Source: an uncultured Clostridium sp.
GTDB lineage: Bacteria > Bacillota > Clostridia > Peptostreptococcales > Peptostreptococcaceae
Direction of reading: 5' to 3'
Length of the DNA stretch: 19,036 nucleotides
NCBI GenBank assembly: GCA_900557165.1
Contig: USRS01000049.1
Span: 1-19,036 of the forward strand
Shown here: in pieces, positions 6,970 to 15,543 of the stretch
How the letters are laid out: each line of letters begins with the position of its first letter
Numbering within the stretch: the first letter of the stretch is position 1
The notes under the pieces: model-generated
What the model saw: the letters and a program-made list of their open reading frames with translations, nothing else
What the model was told of the DNA's origin: nothing
Databases searched by the model: none
Position numbers and translations under genes: made by a program

Positions 6970-8077
6970 AATATATCCATGTTTGGTTGTCATCTATATC
7001 TTCTATAAATATTCTACTTTTATCTTCTTCGTATTTTGCTTGGTGATATTTAAATATCATTTTATTATCTTCTGTTTTACCTATAATCTCAATTTTACCC
7101 CTAGTTGACGATAGACAATATTTAAAACATTTGCCTTGACCATTTTGTATGTTTTTTGCACCTTCTACAATATCAATACCCCTTTTTAATGGAACTTGAA
7201 ATTGATTTTTAACTCCTGTAACTGGTCTACATTGAAATACATAGTATGGAATAACTCCTATAGATGTTAGTTTTTTTAATAGTTTTCCTAAAGTTTCACT
7301 ATTATCATTTACTCCCTTTAATAATACTGTTTGATTTTTTACAATAATACCAGCTTCTTTTAAAGCTTCTATTGATTCTTTGGCTTCTTTTGTAACTTCC
7401 CTTGGATGATTAAATTGAGTAACTACATAAATTTGTTTTTTCTTGCAATAGCTTTTCAATATTTTTTTTAAATTATAATCCTTTGAAATTCTTTGAGGAT
7501 AAACTACTGGTATTCTTGTACCAAATCTAATTAAGTCCAAATGTTCTATTTCTATCAGTTCTCTTAAATATTTTTCAATTTTTGCATTACTGTTACAAAA
7601 AGAATCTCCGCCAGATATTAATACATTGCTTATCTCTTTATGTTCTTTAATATATTCTATCATTTCATCAAAATATTTCGCTATTTCTTCGTCAGACAAA
7701 CCAACCAAACGTTTCCTAAAACAATGTCTACAATACATTGCACAATGATTTGTAGACAATACTATTACAGTTTCTCTATATTTATGTTGAACTCCAGTGA
7801 CCACTGTATTATCTGCTTCTCCACTTGTATCAAAACTACCACTTAAATCTGTTTCAGCAATTGAAGGAATACACATTTTTTTTATGGGATCATCTGGGTC
7901 ATTAAAATCCACTAAAGACAAATAGTACGGCGTTATTGACATAGGATACTTTTTTAGTATTTCATTTAACTTAACTTCTTCATCTTTACTTAAATTTAAA
8001 TATGGACTGATTTCTTCTGCTTTTGTTATATTCTTTTCTTTTATTATATTATGTTGTAGTAATTCAATATTTTTCAA
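6968..8077 (-). CDS. KamA-family radical SAM aminomutase-like enzyme
   Basis: A 369-residue cytoplasmic enzyme of the lysine 2,3-aminomutase family, which uses a [4Fe-4S] cluster, S-adenosylmethionine and pyridoxal phosphate to move an amino group. The cluster motif CxxxCxxC is C112-C116-C119 (CAMYCRHC). ISGGD (154-158) and RFGTRIP (184-190) fit the family. The likely PLP lysine is K328 in SSTRGK. The two aspartates that bind the lysine side-chain amine in clostridial lysine 2,3-aminomutase are not conserved: the first position is R284 in CRPVTG and the second appears to be C321, seven residues before K328. The substrate is therefore probably not lysine. The start is TTG at 8077, supported by AAGGGGGG 5-6 bases upstream. 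Genes 1.4 kb away encode lysine transporters, but a functional link is not shown. Confidence 0.85.
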   Translation of the reverse strand: MKNIELLQHNIIKEKNITKAEEISPYLNLSKDEEVKLNEILKKYPMSITPYYLSLVDFNDPDDPIKKMCIPSIAETDLSGSFDTSGEADNTVVTGVQHKYRETVIVLSTNHCAMYCRHCFRKRLVGLSDEEIAKYFDEMIEYIKEHKEISNVLISGGDSFCNSNAKIEKYLRELIEIEHLDLIRFGTRIPVVYPQRISKDYNLKKILKSYCKKKQIYVVTQFNHPREVTKEAKESIEALKEAGIIVKNQTVLLKGVNDNSETLGKLLKKLTSIGVIPYYVFQCRPVTGVKNQFQVPLKRGIDIVEGAKNIQNGQGKCFKYCLSSTRGKIEIIGKTEDNKMIFKYHQAKYEEDKSRIFIEDIDDNQTWIY

Positions 8078-8166
8078 AATATCCCCCCTTATTTTAATAG
8101 AAAAATTTCAGTACAAGTTAATAAATTCTACTTTTTAAATAAAATTTCCTTTATTCAAATAAATTT

Positions 8167-9357
8167 TTATCTAATAATCTTTCTCACTATGGTACCTGTT
8201 CCTACACCAATAATTATTACTCCTATTATCATTTCAATATTTGATATCATAAGTGATAGTTTTACTGGTTCACAACTGTATCCTCCTACACCTAAAAATA
8301 TGCCAGAACTTAGTGCTAAAGTTTGATTATAATCTTGTATAAATTTAATAAAATCATAATTCATAATATTAGACAATTTATATACAACAAATTCATCATT
8401 TATATCAACACCAACAAATAAATATATAAGGGCAAATAGGATAATCTGAACTATACCAAATAATAAAGAATTCATTGGTCTTTCTCCATATCCACAAGTA
8501 ACATTGTTTAAAAATGACATAAATTTAGGCCATGGATCTAATACTTTATACTCTTCTTTTTTACACAAATAATAATATTCTCCAAAATTATTATTTAAGC
8601 TATTTTCTTTAAATTTATCAGCTATGGTTTCATAAGTCATATATATACCTTCTATTTCTCCTCTATCTTTTTTTATTTCTACAAGTTTATCAAAAAAAGT
8701 TTTTTCATCCAGCTTAGTTTTATATTTATCATCAAATTCAAAGTCTACAATATAACATTTATGAGTTTTAAATCCACTTAAATCACAATCTGATATTTTA
8801 ATCTTATTAAGTTCACATGTATTTAATATGGTACTTTTCATCATGGTAATTTCAAAGAAAGTATTTCTAATTAAGCAATTCTCAAATATTGCATAAGATA
8901 AATCACAGTTTTTAAATTCACCATAAACTTCACAATTATAAAACTCACAAGAGTAATTTGTTTCGTTATTTAGTGTAGGAGATTGTAGGGAATTTTCCAT
9001 AATAAAAATACAGTTTTCAAATATTACTCCACCATAAATAAATTTACAATCATTAAATTTACAACCTATTATTTTGCAATTTATAAACTTAACGTTGGCA
9101 AAAGTACAGTCATTAAAATTTGTACATAAAATATCTTTATTTTCTATATTGTAAAAATCTTGTTCATCTAAAATACCTTTTTTACCTATGAAGTCACCAT
9201 TTAATTTTTTATAACTATATCTATTATCTGCATTATAATCTGTCATTTCATTTTTATGTTTAACTATATAGTTATAGTTTTTATCATTATTTTTCTTTCT
9301 CTTATCTAGCTGAATTTTTAATTTATAATTTTCTTCTTTAAAATTTACATAAGCCAT
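8167..9357 (-). CDS. Pentapeptide-repeat protein with C-terminal channel-like membrane module
   Basis: A 396-residue protein. Residues 1-60 are charged. Residues about 77-205 are a pentapeptide-repeat helix with many F/C-N/D-C steps (FNDCTF, FINCKI, FNDCKF, FENCIF). Residues 239-275 match a linker, YMTYETIADKF...FGEYYYLCKKEEY, seen in pentapeptide proteins joined to ion-channel domains, then CGYGERP at 288-294. Two membrane helices follow (about 297-317 and 367-389) with a re-entrant-like stretch between them (SSGIFLGVGGYSCEP, 350-364). The layout is that of a two-helix potassium channel, but the filter is GVGGYS and not T.GYGD. It may be a channel of other selectivity or a membrane sensor. 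AAAGGAG precedes the ATG. It appears to be a single gene. Confidence 0.75.
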   Translation of the reverse strand: MAYVNFKEENYKLKIQLDKRKKNNDKNYNYIVKHKNEMTDYNADNRYSYKKLNGDFIGKKGILDEQDFYNIENKDILCTNFNDCTFANVKFINCKIIGCKFNDCKFIYGGVIFENCIFIMENSLQSPTLNNETNYSCEFYNCEVYGEFKNCDLSYAIFENCLIRNTFFEITMMKSTILNTCELNKIKISDCDLSGFKTHKCYIVDFEFDDKYKTKLDEKTFFDKLVEIKKDRGEIEGIYMTYETIADKFKENSLNNNFGEYYYLCKKEEYKVLDPWPKFMSFLNNVTCGYGERPMNSLLFGIVQIILFALIYLFVGVDINDEFVVYKLSNIMNYDFIKFIQDYNQTLALSSGIFLGVGGYSCEPVKLSLMISNIEMIIGVIIIGVGTGTIVRKIIR

Positions 9358-9395
9358 AATAATTTCTCCTTTTAATCATATAGCTTATTATTTAC

Positions 9396-9430
9396 ATAAA
9401 AAAAGACTTAAATACAAAAGTATTTAAGTC
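9396..9430 (-). terminator. Terminator of the first lysine transporter gene
   Basis: An 11-bp perfect stem GACTTAAATAC/GTATTTAAGTC (9405-9415 with 9420-9430, loop of four A on the plus strand). It is followed on the minus strand by seven T. It lies directly after the stop codon at 9439 and separates the transporter from the pentapeptide-repeat gene. Confidence 0.88.
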
Positions 9431-9438
9431 CCTTATTA

Positions 9439-11187
9439 TTAATTATCTAATACTTCTTTGCCGTTAATATCTTCAACTTCTACACTTTTTCCAAATATTT
9501 GTATTCCTATAAACATTGCTACAAAGGCAAGCGGTAAAACTAAATAAACAGGAAGGCCAAATCCTGCTGGTATATATCCAAATACTATAGTTATAACAGC
9601 CACAAATATTGAATATGGCATTTGTGTTCTAACATGGTCTATATGATTACATCCAGCACCCATTGATGAAAGTATAGTTGTATCTGATATTGGTGAACAG
9701 TGATCTCCAAATATAGCTCCTGTAAGTACAGCTGATGTTGCTACTATTATATATGATATCTCCGGATTTATTGAGTAAGATAGTGGTATAGCTAGTGGCA
9801 TAAGTATTCCCATTGTTCCATAAGAAGTTCCTGTAGCAAATGATATTATCGCTCCAAGTACAAATATTAAACTTGGAAGTATAAATGGTGGTAGAGCCCC
9901 TGATAATAATTGAATTAAATATTTAGCAGTTCCTAGTTCTTTTATTACTGAAGATAGAGACCATGCACATATTAATATAACACCTGTTATAACTAATGTT
10001 TTCATACCATCTACCCATATATCTAAAGCTTCAGATAAAGTAAATATTTTTTTGAAAGCACCCATTACCATGGCAACTATTCCTGCAAATAATGCTGATT
10101 GAAATAGCGCTACTGATGCATCAGCATTTGAAAAAGCTTCTTTTATGGCATCAAATGATGCTGGTGAATTTTTCATAATTTGAATTACTGCACTATCTTC
10201 TCCTACCATTATTGTAGTGTATCCACTATAATAAAAAGCAAATAGTGCTCCTACTATTAGTGCTCCTATTGGTATAATTGCATTCCAAATACTTAGTTTA
10301 ACTCCTGGTAAAGGTTCCATGTCATCATGTTTGCTTAATTCTTTATTGGCATCTTCATTTGAAGAAATATTTGAGCTACCTTTTCTACATTCAAGTTCTG
10401 CTTTTCTCATTGGACCAAAATCTTTAAGTAGTAAAGCTGTAATTACTATAAATCCTAATATTAATATATTATAAAATCTAAATGGTATAGTACTTAAAAA
10501 TACACCAAAAGGATTAGCGTCTACACCTATTGAATCAAATGCTGAACCTATAAGTCCAACTTCCAAACCTATCCATGTTGATATTATAGCTATTCCTGCA
10601 ACAGGTGCTGCAGTAGCATCTATTATAAAAGCAAGTCTTTCTCTTGATATTTTCATTTTGTCAGTTACAGGTCTCATCATTGGTCCTATAATTAAAGAGT
10701 TAGCATAATCATCAAAGAATACTAGAAGTCCTGCTACCCAAGTTATTATCTGTGCACTTTTTGCACTTTTAGCTCTTTTTGATAAAGCTTCAGCTATGGC
10801 TTTTGCTCCACCCATTTTACCAACTAGATTTATAACTCCACCTATGGCTAAAACTTGAAGAATTATACCTGCATTCCATGGGTCAGCTAAAGAATTTACA
10901 GCCCTTTGAATTAAATCTAAGAATGAATAAAATATAGCCATAAATGGATTATTTCCCATTATATTTAATATAAATCCCCCTGACATAATCCCCAAAACTA
11001 AAGATACTATGACATTTTTAGTTATAAAAGCTAATGATATTGCGACTATTGGTGGTACTAATGTCCATATACCAAATTTAGCTGCGTTTTGAGCTGCAAC
11101 ATCAACTTCTTGTGCAAAAGTTAATGCTGTTGTCATTATGAAAATCAAAATTGTCATGAAAATTAGTCTAAAGTTTCTTTTTTTCAT
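9439..11187 (-). CDS. lysW: NhaC-family lysine transporter (LysW type), copy 1
   Basis: A 582-residue inner-membrane transporter of the NhaC Na+/H+ antiporter family with about eleven hydrophobic segments. The N-terminus (MKKRN... to about residue 25) looks like a signal peptide before the first true helix. Family elements: FFDDYANSLIIGP (157-169), ATGTSYGTMG (451-460), GDHCSPISDTT (494-504). A charged cytoplasmic loop lies around 265-290. The lysine riboswitch in its leader identifies the substrate as lysine; NhaC-family proteins under L-box control were predicted as LysW lysine transporters by comparative genomics. Uptake is probably driven by sodium or protons. GAGGGGG lies before the ATG. 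A near-duplicate lies at 13395-15140, visibly over three-quarters identical. Confidence 0.9.
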   Translation of the reverse strand: MKKRNFRLIFMTILIFIMTTALTFAQEVDVAAQNAAKFGIWTLVPPIVAISLAFITKNVIVSLVLGIMSGGFILNIMGNNPFMAIFYSFLDLIQRAVNSLADPWNAGIILQVLAIGGVINLVGKMGGAKAIAEALSKRAKSAKSAQIITWVAGLLVFFDDYANSLIIGPMMRPVTDKMKISRERLAFIIDATAAPVAGIAIISTWIGLEVGLIGSAFDSIGVDANPFGVFLSTIPFRFYNILILGFIVITALLLKDFGPMRKAELECRKGSSNISSNEDANKELSKHDDMEPLPGVKLSIWNAIIPIGALIVGALFAFYYSGYTTIMVGEDSAVIQIMKNSPASFDAIKEAFSNADASVALFQSALFAGIVAMVMGAFKKIFTLSEALDIWVDGMKTLVITGVILICAWSLSSVIKELGTAKYLIQLLSGALPPFILPSLIFVLGAIISFATGTSYGTMGILMPLAIPLSYSINPEISYIIVATSAVLTGAIFGDHCSPISDTTILSSMGAGCNHIDHVRTQMPYSIFVAVITIVFGYIPAGFGLPVYLVLPLAFVAMFIGIQIFGKSVEVEDINGKEVLDN

Positions 11188-11244
11188 CTTTTTTCCCCCT
11201 CATATTTTCTAGTGAATATTATAAGGATTAGGTTTTTTAAAATT

Positions 11245-11275
11245 AAAAAATCCTTGATGAGTCATCATCAAGGCT
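11245..11275 (-). terminator. Riboswitch-controlled terminator of lysW copy 1
   Basis: A perfect 9-bp stem CCTTGATGA/TCATCAAGG (11252-11260 with 11265-11273, 4-base loop). On the minus strand it is followed by a T-run (complement of 11245-11251). It lies just downstream of the lysine aptamer and 57 bases before the start codon, the usual expression platform of an OFF switch. Confidence 0.9.
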
Positions 11276-11279
11276 TTAA

Positions 11280-11480
11280 TTACATAAATTATAAATCCAA
11301 ATGATAGCTCAACACTAATTTCTTAGTGACAGTGATACATATCTTATATGCATCCCCAGTTAAATAACCTTAAAGCTTCAGTTATTTACTTCGGCGACGT
11401 TTCCTTTCACAATAATTCTTAGTTGCTTAACTCCTTATTGTTACTAATAAAAATCGCACCTCTACCTTACATATTCACTT
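11280..11480 (-). ncRNA. Lysine riboswitch (L-box) of lysW copy 1
   Basis: Read on the minus strand, the leader has the conserved L-box core in order: GTGAATATGTAAGGTAGAGG then TGCG (11458-11480), AGTA with the AATAAGGAG segment, GGAAACGTCGCCGAAG, CTTTAAGGTTAT, an ACTGGGG segment, GTCACT, and GAGCTATCATT near 11300-11310. These match the lysine aptamer with its five-helix junction. A terminator follows. By the known mechanism, lysine binding stabilises P1 and allows termination, so the transporter is made only when lysine is scarce. Aptamer limits are good to about 10 bases. Confidence 0.95.
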
Positions 11481-11490
11481 TTTTAATATG

Positions 11491-11519
11491 AGTATATATT
11501 ATATTCCATTATTTAGCAA
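11491..11519 (-). promoter_or_regulatory. Promoter of the lysW copy 1 riboswitch transcript
   Basis: On the minus strand, TTGCTA (11514-11519) and TATACT (11491-11496) are spaced by exactly 17 bases. Transcription would start about 5-10 bases before the lysine aptamer, as expected. The same layout is found before the second copy. Confidence 0.75.
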
Positions 11520-11637
11520 CTCATCTTATATGTTTTTATATTCTATATTTACATTTATATTTTTATATATTTAATTACTATTTTTTTATTATTTCTCTAT
11601 AATTTAATTATACTTATTAATTAGGAGAAGTTTTTAT

Positions 11638-12972
11638 ATGATTATTTTTGTAATTATTATTATCACCATTATCATGTTAGTTTATAGTGTTTTTAATAAT
11701 ATTTTTTTGGGATATGGATTAACCTTGTCTTTAATTTTATTTTCTTTAGTTGGTCTAAAAAGAGATAAAAGTCTAAAAGATTTAATCAAACTATATATTT
11801 TTGAATCTAAAAGGTCTTTACCTATAATTCATATACTATTATTAATTTCTGTTTTAATCAGTACCTGGCTTTGCTGTGGCACAATACCATCCATAGTTTA
11901 TTATTCTTTAAAATATATTAATCCTAACTTATTTATACTATTTTGCTTTTTAATAAGTGCCATAACATCCTTTTTAATTGGAACATCTTTTGGTACTGTA
12001 AGTTCCATAGGTATTCCCCTTGTAATTATTGCTCAAGCTTCCAATCTTAATTTAAACATTGTAGGTGGAGCCATAATGTCTGGTGCTTATTTTGGAGATA
12101 GATGCTCTCCTTTATCATCAAGTCTGCTTCTTCTTTGTAATTTAACAAAAGTAGAACTTTTTAATTATGTAAAAAAAGTATTCATTTTTGGAATTATACC
12201 TACTATTATAAGCATACTATTTTATTTATTTTTTTCTTTAAAAAATCCTTTAACTTTTGTTGATAATTCTTTATCTTTAGCTTTATTTGATAATTTTCAT
12301 ATAAATGTTTTTTTATTAATCCCTGCTATTATAATCGTTATTTTATCATTAAAAAAAGTTCCAATTACTAAATCTATTACTTTCAGTATTGTTGCTGCCA
12401 TATTAATTTCACTAATTGTACAAAAAACAAATTTTTATGGTTTATTTAAATATATGATATTTGGCTATGAAACCTCTTCATCTTTGTCTAGTATTATTAA
12501 AGGTGGCGGAATAATATCCATGTTGAAAACTTGCTATATTATTATAATTTCTTGTTGTTTAACTGGATTTTTTAGTGGTTTAAATATTTTTTATAACTTT
12601 AAAAAATCATTAGAAAAAATCACTTTAAATAGAAGTAATTTATTTATTATAACTTTAGTTTTAGGTTTGATAGTTGCTGCTATTGGTTGTAGTCAGACTA
12701 TAGCTTTTATCTTAACTTTAGAAATACTTCGTGATACTTATAAAAATTATGAAAATGAAGATATCGCTATGGAGTTTTCCAATTCAGCCATAGTTACAAG
12801 CGCTCTCATTCCTTGGTGCATTGCTGCTTTAGTTCCTACTAGCGTATTAAGTATAAGTAATTATCAATTTATACCTTACGCTATATTTTTATATATAGTT
12901 CCTCTTTGTCATTTATGTTATTATATATATTTAGATTATTTTAAAGATAAAAGTTTAAATAAAGAAATATAA
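11638..12972 (+). CDS. NhaC-family transporter, divergent member without riboswitch
   Basis: A 444-residue membrane protein with about 10-11 hydrophobic segments, shorter and far less similar to the two flanking LysW proteins than they are to each other. It keeps family signatures GTSFGTVSSIG (115-125) and GDRCSPLSSS (153-162), the latter matching GDHCSPISDT in the LysW pair. The C-terminal half has a second, weaker repeat (AIGCSQTIAF...). It probably exchanges an amino acid or organic ion with Na+ or H+; the substrate cannot be told. Its start follows TTAGGAGAAG by about 10 bases. It is divergent from lysW copy 1 and shows no L-box of its own. No terminator is clear before the small gene that follows 86 bases downstream, so both may be co-transcribed. 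Confidence 0.85.
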   Translation: MIIFVIIIITIIMLVYSVFNNIFLGYGLTLSLILFSLVGLKRDKSLKDLIKLYIFESKRSLPIIHILLLISVLISTWLCCGTIPSIVYYSLKYINPNLFILFCFLISAITSFLIGTSFGTVSSIGIPLVIIAQASNLNLNIVGGAIMSGAYFGDRCSPLSSSLLLLCNLTKVELFNYVKKVFIFGIIPTIISILFYLFFSLKNPLTFVDNSLSLALFDNFHINVFLLIPAIIIVILSLKKVPITKSITFSIVAAILISLIVQKTNFYGLFKYMIFGYETSSSLSSIIKGGGIISMLKTCYIIIISCCLTGFFSGLNIFYNFKKSLEKITLNRSNLFIITLVLGLIVAAIGCSQTIAFILTLEILRDTYKNYENEDIAMEFSNSAIVTSALIPWCIAALVPTSVLSISNYQFIPYAIFLYIVPLCHLCYYIYLDYFKDKSLNKEI

Positions 12973-13058
12973 AGTTTAATTTTATAATAATTATTGACTT
13001 ATATTGGATGATTTTCTATTATAGATATATAAATAATCAACTGGGAAAGAGGACTAAA

Positions 13059-13325
13059 ATGAAAAATTTTTATAAGAAGTATGAAGATTCAATAATCATT
13101 ATGATAAATGTAATGCTTATTATTTTAGGTTTCATCACTAAAAAAACTATTTATTCTATTATAGGTGTAGTTTTATTACTTATTTCTGTCTATACATTTG
13201 GTGTAGAAAAACAAAATGCTAAGAAAAAGGCTGAAAGAAAAGCTGAGTTAAAAGCTTTAAGAGCTGAGCAAAAACGTTTAAACAAAGGTAAGAAAAAGAA
13301 GAAAAAAAAGAAAATAAGAAAATAA
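13059..13325 (+). CDS. Small two-helix membrane protein with lysine-rich tail
   Basis: An 88-residue protein. The start at 13059 is chosen because AAAGAGGA precedes it; an in-frame ATG 51 bases earlier lacks a ribosome site. Residues about 11-24 and 30-47 are two hydrophobic helices joined by TKKTI. From residue 50 on the protein is a charged helix (KKKAERKAELKALRAEQKR) ending in eight consecutive lysines and IRK. About one residue in four is lysine. The tail would lie in the cytoplasm by the positive-inside rule and could bind RNA or acidic lipid. I do not recognise the family. It lies after the NhaC-family gene and before a bidirectional terminator, with lysine transporters on both sides. 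Confidence 0.65.
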   Translation: MKNFYKKYEDSIIIMINVMLIILGFITKKTIYSIIGVVLLLISVYTFGVEKQNAKKKAERKAELKALRAEQKRLNKGKKKKKKKKIRK

Positions 13326-13338
13326 GAAATTCTCTACA

Positions 13339-13387
13339 AAAAAATCCTTTTGAACTTTGCTTTTTATAAAGTTCAAAAGGATTTTTT
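13339..13387. terminator. Bidirectional terminator between the small membrane gene and lysW copy 2
   Basis: A stem of 18-20 bp (13339-13358 with 13368-13387) containing TCCTTTTGAACTTT and its complement, with a 9-base loop and T-runs on both strands. It separates convergent genes ending at 13325 and 13395. Confidence 0.92.
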
Positions 13388-13394
13388 ATTTAAA

Positions 13395-15140
13395 TTAAGC
13401 TGTTAAACATTCTTCATTTTCATCTATATCTACACTTTTACCAAGTATTTGTATTCCTATAAACATAACTAGAAAAGCTACTGGTAATATTAAATAAATA
13501 TTAAGTCCAAATCCTGCTGGTATATATCCAAATAATATTGCTATGCTTGCCACAAATAAAGAATATGGCATTTGTGTTCTAACGTGATCTATATGATTAC
13601 ATCCAGCTCCCATTGAAGATAATATTGTAGTATCTGATATTGGTGAGCAGTGATCTCCAAATATAGAACCTGTAAGTACTGCACTTATACAAACTATTAT
13701 ATAAGACATTTCAGGATTTATTGAATGCGCTAAAGGTATAGTAAGTGGCATAAGGATTCCCATTGTTCCATAAGAAGTTCCTGTTGCAAATGACATTATT
13801 CCACCTAGTACAAATATTATACTTGGTAATAAAAATGCTGGTATAGAACCTGATAATAATTGTATTAAATATCTAGCAGTTCCTAGTTCTTTTATTACTG
13901 ATGAAAGTGACCAAGCACATATTAATATTACACAAGTTATCACTAAAGTTTTCATTCCTTCTACCCATATTTCTAAACCTTGTGATATATTAAATATTTT
14001 TTTGCTAGTACCCATTACTATGGCAACTATTCCTGCAAATAAAGCTGATTGGAATAGAGCAACTGATGCATCTGCATTTGAAAATGCTTCTCTTATAGAT
14101 ACAAATGAAAGTGGCGAATTTTTAAGTAGTTCTATTAAAGTAGCATCATCTCCACCAAGTATAGTTGTATATCCACTATAATAAAAGGCAAATAATGAAC
14201 CAACTATTAATATACCTATTGGAATTATAGCATTCCATATATTTAATTTAACTCCTGGTAATGGCTCTAAATCACTATGTTCATTACTTATTTTTTCATC
14301 TATTTCTTTACTTGAAGTTAAATTTACATTACCTCTTCTAGCTCTTAATTCAGCTTCTCTCATTGGTCCAAATTCTTTTAAAAGAACAGATGTTAAAACT
14401 ATAAATCCTAAAATTAATATATTGTAAAATCTATATGGTATTGTATTTAAAAATACACTAAAAGCATTTGTGTTAACACCAATAGAATTAAATCCATCTC
14501 CAATTAAACCAACTTCTAAACCTATCCATGTTGATATTATAGCAAGTCCTGCAACTGGTGCTGCTGTAGCATCTATTACAAAAGCAAGTCTTTCTCTTGA
14601 TATTTTCATTTTATCTGTAACAGGTCTCATCATAGGTCCTATTATTAATGAATTTGCATAATCATCAAAAAATACTAAAAGACCTGCTGCCCATGTTATA
14701 AGTTGAGCACTTCTAGCATTTTTTGCTTTTTTAGCTAAAGCTTCAGCTATGGCTTTTGCTCCACCCATTTTTGCAACTAAGTTTATAACTCCACCTATTG
14801 CTAAAACTTGAAGAATTATACCTGCATTCCATGGATCAGCCAATGAATTTACTGCTCTATTAACTAAATCTAAGAATGAATTAAATAAAGCTGATAATAT
14901 ATTTACTCCATTTAAATTAAGTAAAAATCCTCCCGACATTACTCCAAGAACTAAAGATAATATAACATTTTTAGTTGCAAAGGCTAAAATTATTGCTACT
15001 ACTGGAGGAAGTAATGTTAACACTCCAAATTTGTCTGCATTTACTACTGCAGTGTCTACTTCAGCAGCAAAAACTGATACACTTGACATGATAATTAAAA
15101 ACATTGTCATAAAAATTAATCTTGCATTTCTTTTTTTCAT
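13395..15140 (-). CDS. lysW: NhaC-family lysine transporter (LysW type), copy 2
   Basis: A 581-residue paralogue of the transporter at 9439-11187, with the same signal-like N-terminus, FFDDYANSLIIGP, ATGTSYGTMG and GDHCSPISDTT blocks. Differences cluster in the N-terminus, the loop after FGPMR.AEL, and the extreme C-terminus. The start at 15140 is preferred over the ATG two codons earlier, because AGGGAG lies 8 bases from it but only 2 from the other, and because it aligns with MKKRN of copy 1. It has its own lysine riboswitch and promoter. Since copy 1 is also switched, the pair are not a simple backup under different control; they may differ in affinity or exchange substrate. Lysine specificity is inferred from the riboswitch. 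Confidence 0.9.
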   Translation of the reverse strand: MKKRNARLIFMTMFLIIMSSVSVFAAEVDTAVVNADKFGVLTLLPPVVAIILAFATKNVILSLVLGVMSGGFLLNLNGVNILSALFNSFLDLVNRAVNSLADPWNAGIILQVLAIGGVINLVAKMGGAKAIAEALAKKAKNARSAQLITWAAGLLVFFDDYANSLIIGPMMRPVTDKMKISRERLAFVIDATAAPVAGLAIISTWIGLEVGLIGDGFNSIGVNTNAFSVFLNTIPYRFYNILILGFIVLTSVLLKEFGPMREAELRARRGNVNLTSSKEIDEKISNEHSDLEPLPGVKLNIWNAIIPIGILIVGSLFAFYYSGYTTILGGDDATLIELLKNSPLSFVSIREAFSNADASVALFQSALFAGIVAIVMGTSKKIFNISQGLEIWVEGMKTLVITCVILICAWSLSSVIKELGTARYLIQLLSGSIPAFLLPSIIFVLGGIMSFATGTSYGTMGILMPLTIPLAHSINPEMSYIIVCISAVLTGSIFGDHCSPISDTTILSSMGAGCNHIDHVRTQMPYSLFVASIAILFGYIPAGFGLNIYLILPVAFLVMFIGIQILGKSVDIDENEECLTA

Positions 15141-15197
15141 TTTCATCTCTCCCTATAATTTATTGTGAATATTTTAGGGTTTTGCCATTTTTTTCAA

Positions 15198-15227
15198 TAA
15201 AAAAACCTTGATGGCTTTCATCAAGGT
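15198..15227 (-). terminator. Riboswitch-controlled terminator of lysW copy 2
   Basis: A 9-bp stem ACCTTGATG/CATCAAGGT (15205-15213 with 15219-15227, 5-base loop), followed on the minus strand by a T-run (complement of 15198-15204). It is the same stem sequence as in copy 1 with a different loop. Confidence 0.9.
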
Positions 15228-15254
15228 GTAAATTCAATACTAATCAATACTAAA

Positions 15255-15450
15255 AATATTATTAGTCTCTCTCAATGATAGCTCAACACTAAAATTAGTG
15301 ACAGTTGTATATATATTTTATATACACCCAGCTATATAACCTTAAAGCATCAGTTATATGCTTCGGCAAAATTTCCTTTCTCAATAAATCACAGTGCTTA
15401 CCTCATTATTGATACTGATAAATTTTGCGCCTCTACCTATATATTCACTT
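15255..15450 (-). ncRNA. Lysine riboswitch (L-box) of lysW copy 2
   Basis: Minus-strand reading gives GTGAATATATAGGTAGAGG then CGCA, AGTA, AATAATGAGG, GAGAAAGG, TTTTGCCGAAG, CTTTAAGGTTAT, AGCTGGGTG, GTCACT and GAGCTATCATTGAGAG. This is a second complete lysine aptamer. Several helices differ in sequence from copy 1 but keep pairing (for example the ATATAA/TTATAT arm), which supports a functional RNA. The 3' flank holds a repeated ATTAGTATTGA segment before the terminator. OFF-switch behaviour is inferred from the family. Confidence 0.95.
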
Positions 15451-15463
15451 GTCATTTTTTTAA

Positions 15464-15492
15464 AGTATATTACATATTTTTCAAAAAAACAA
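15464..15492 (-). promoter_or_regulatory. Promoter of the lysW copy 2 riboswitch transcript
   Basis: On the minus strand, TTGTTT (15487-15492) and TATACT (15464-15469) are spaced by 17 bases, placed just before the aptamer as in copy 1. Confidence 0.7.
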
Positions 15493-15543
15493 TAGATTTT
15501 TTAAATTTAATCTAAATTTTTTGAATTTTATCAATATAGAGTA

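Noticed and set aside
7640..7846. Plus-strand open frame opposite the radical SAM gene, and similar frames opposite other genes.
   Set aside because: They lie antisense inside well-supported genes, lack good ribosome sites and have no recognisable protein features.
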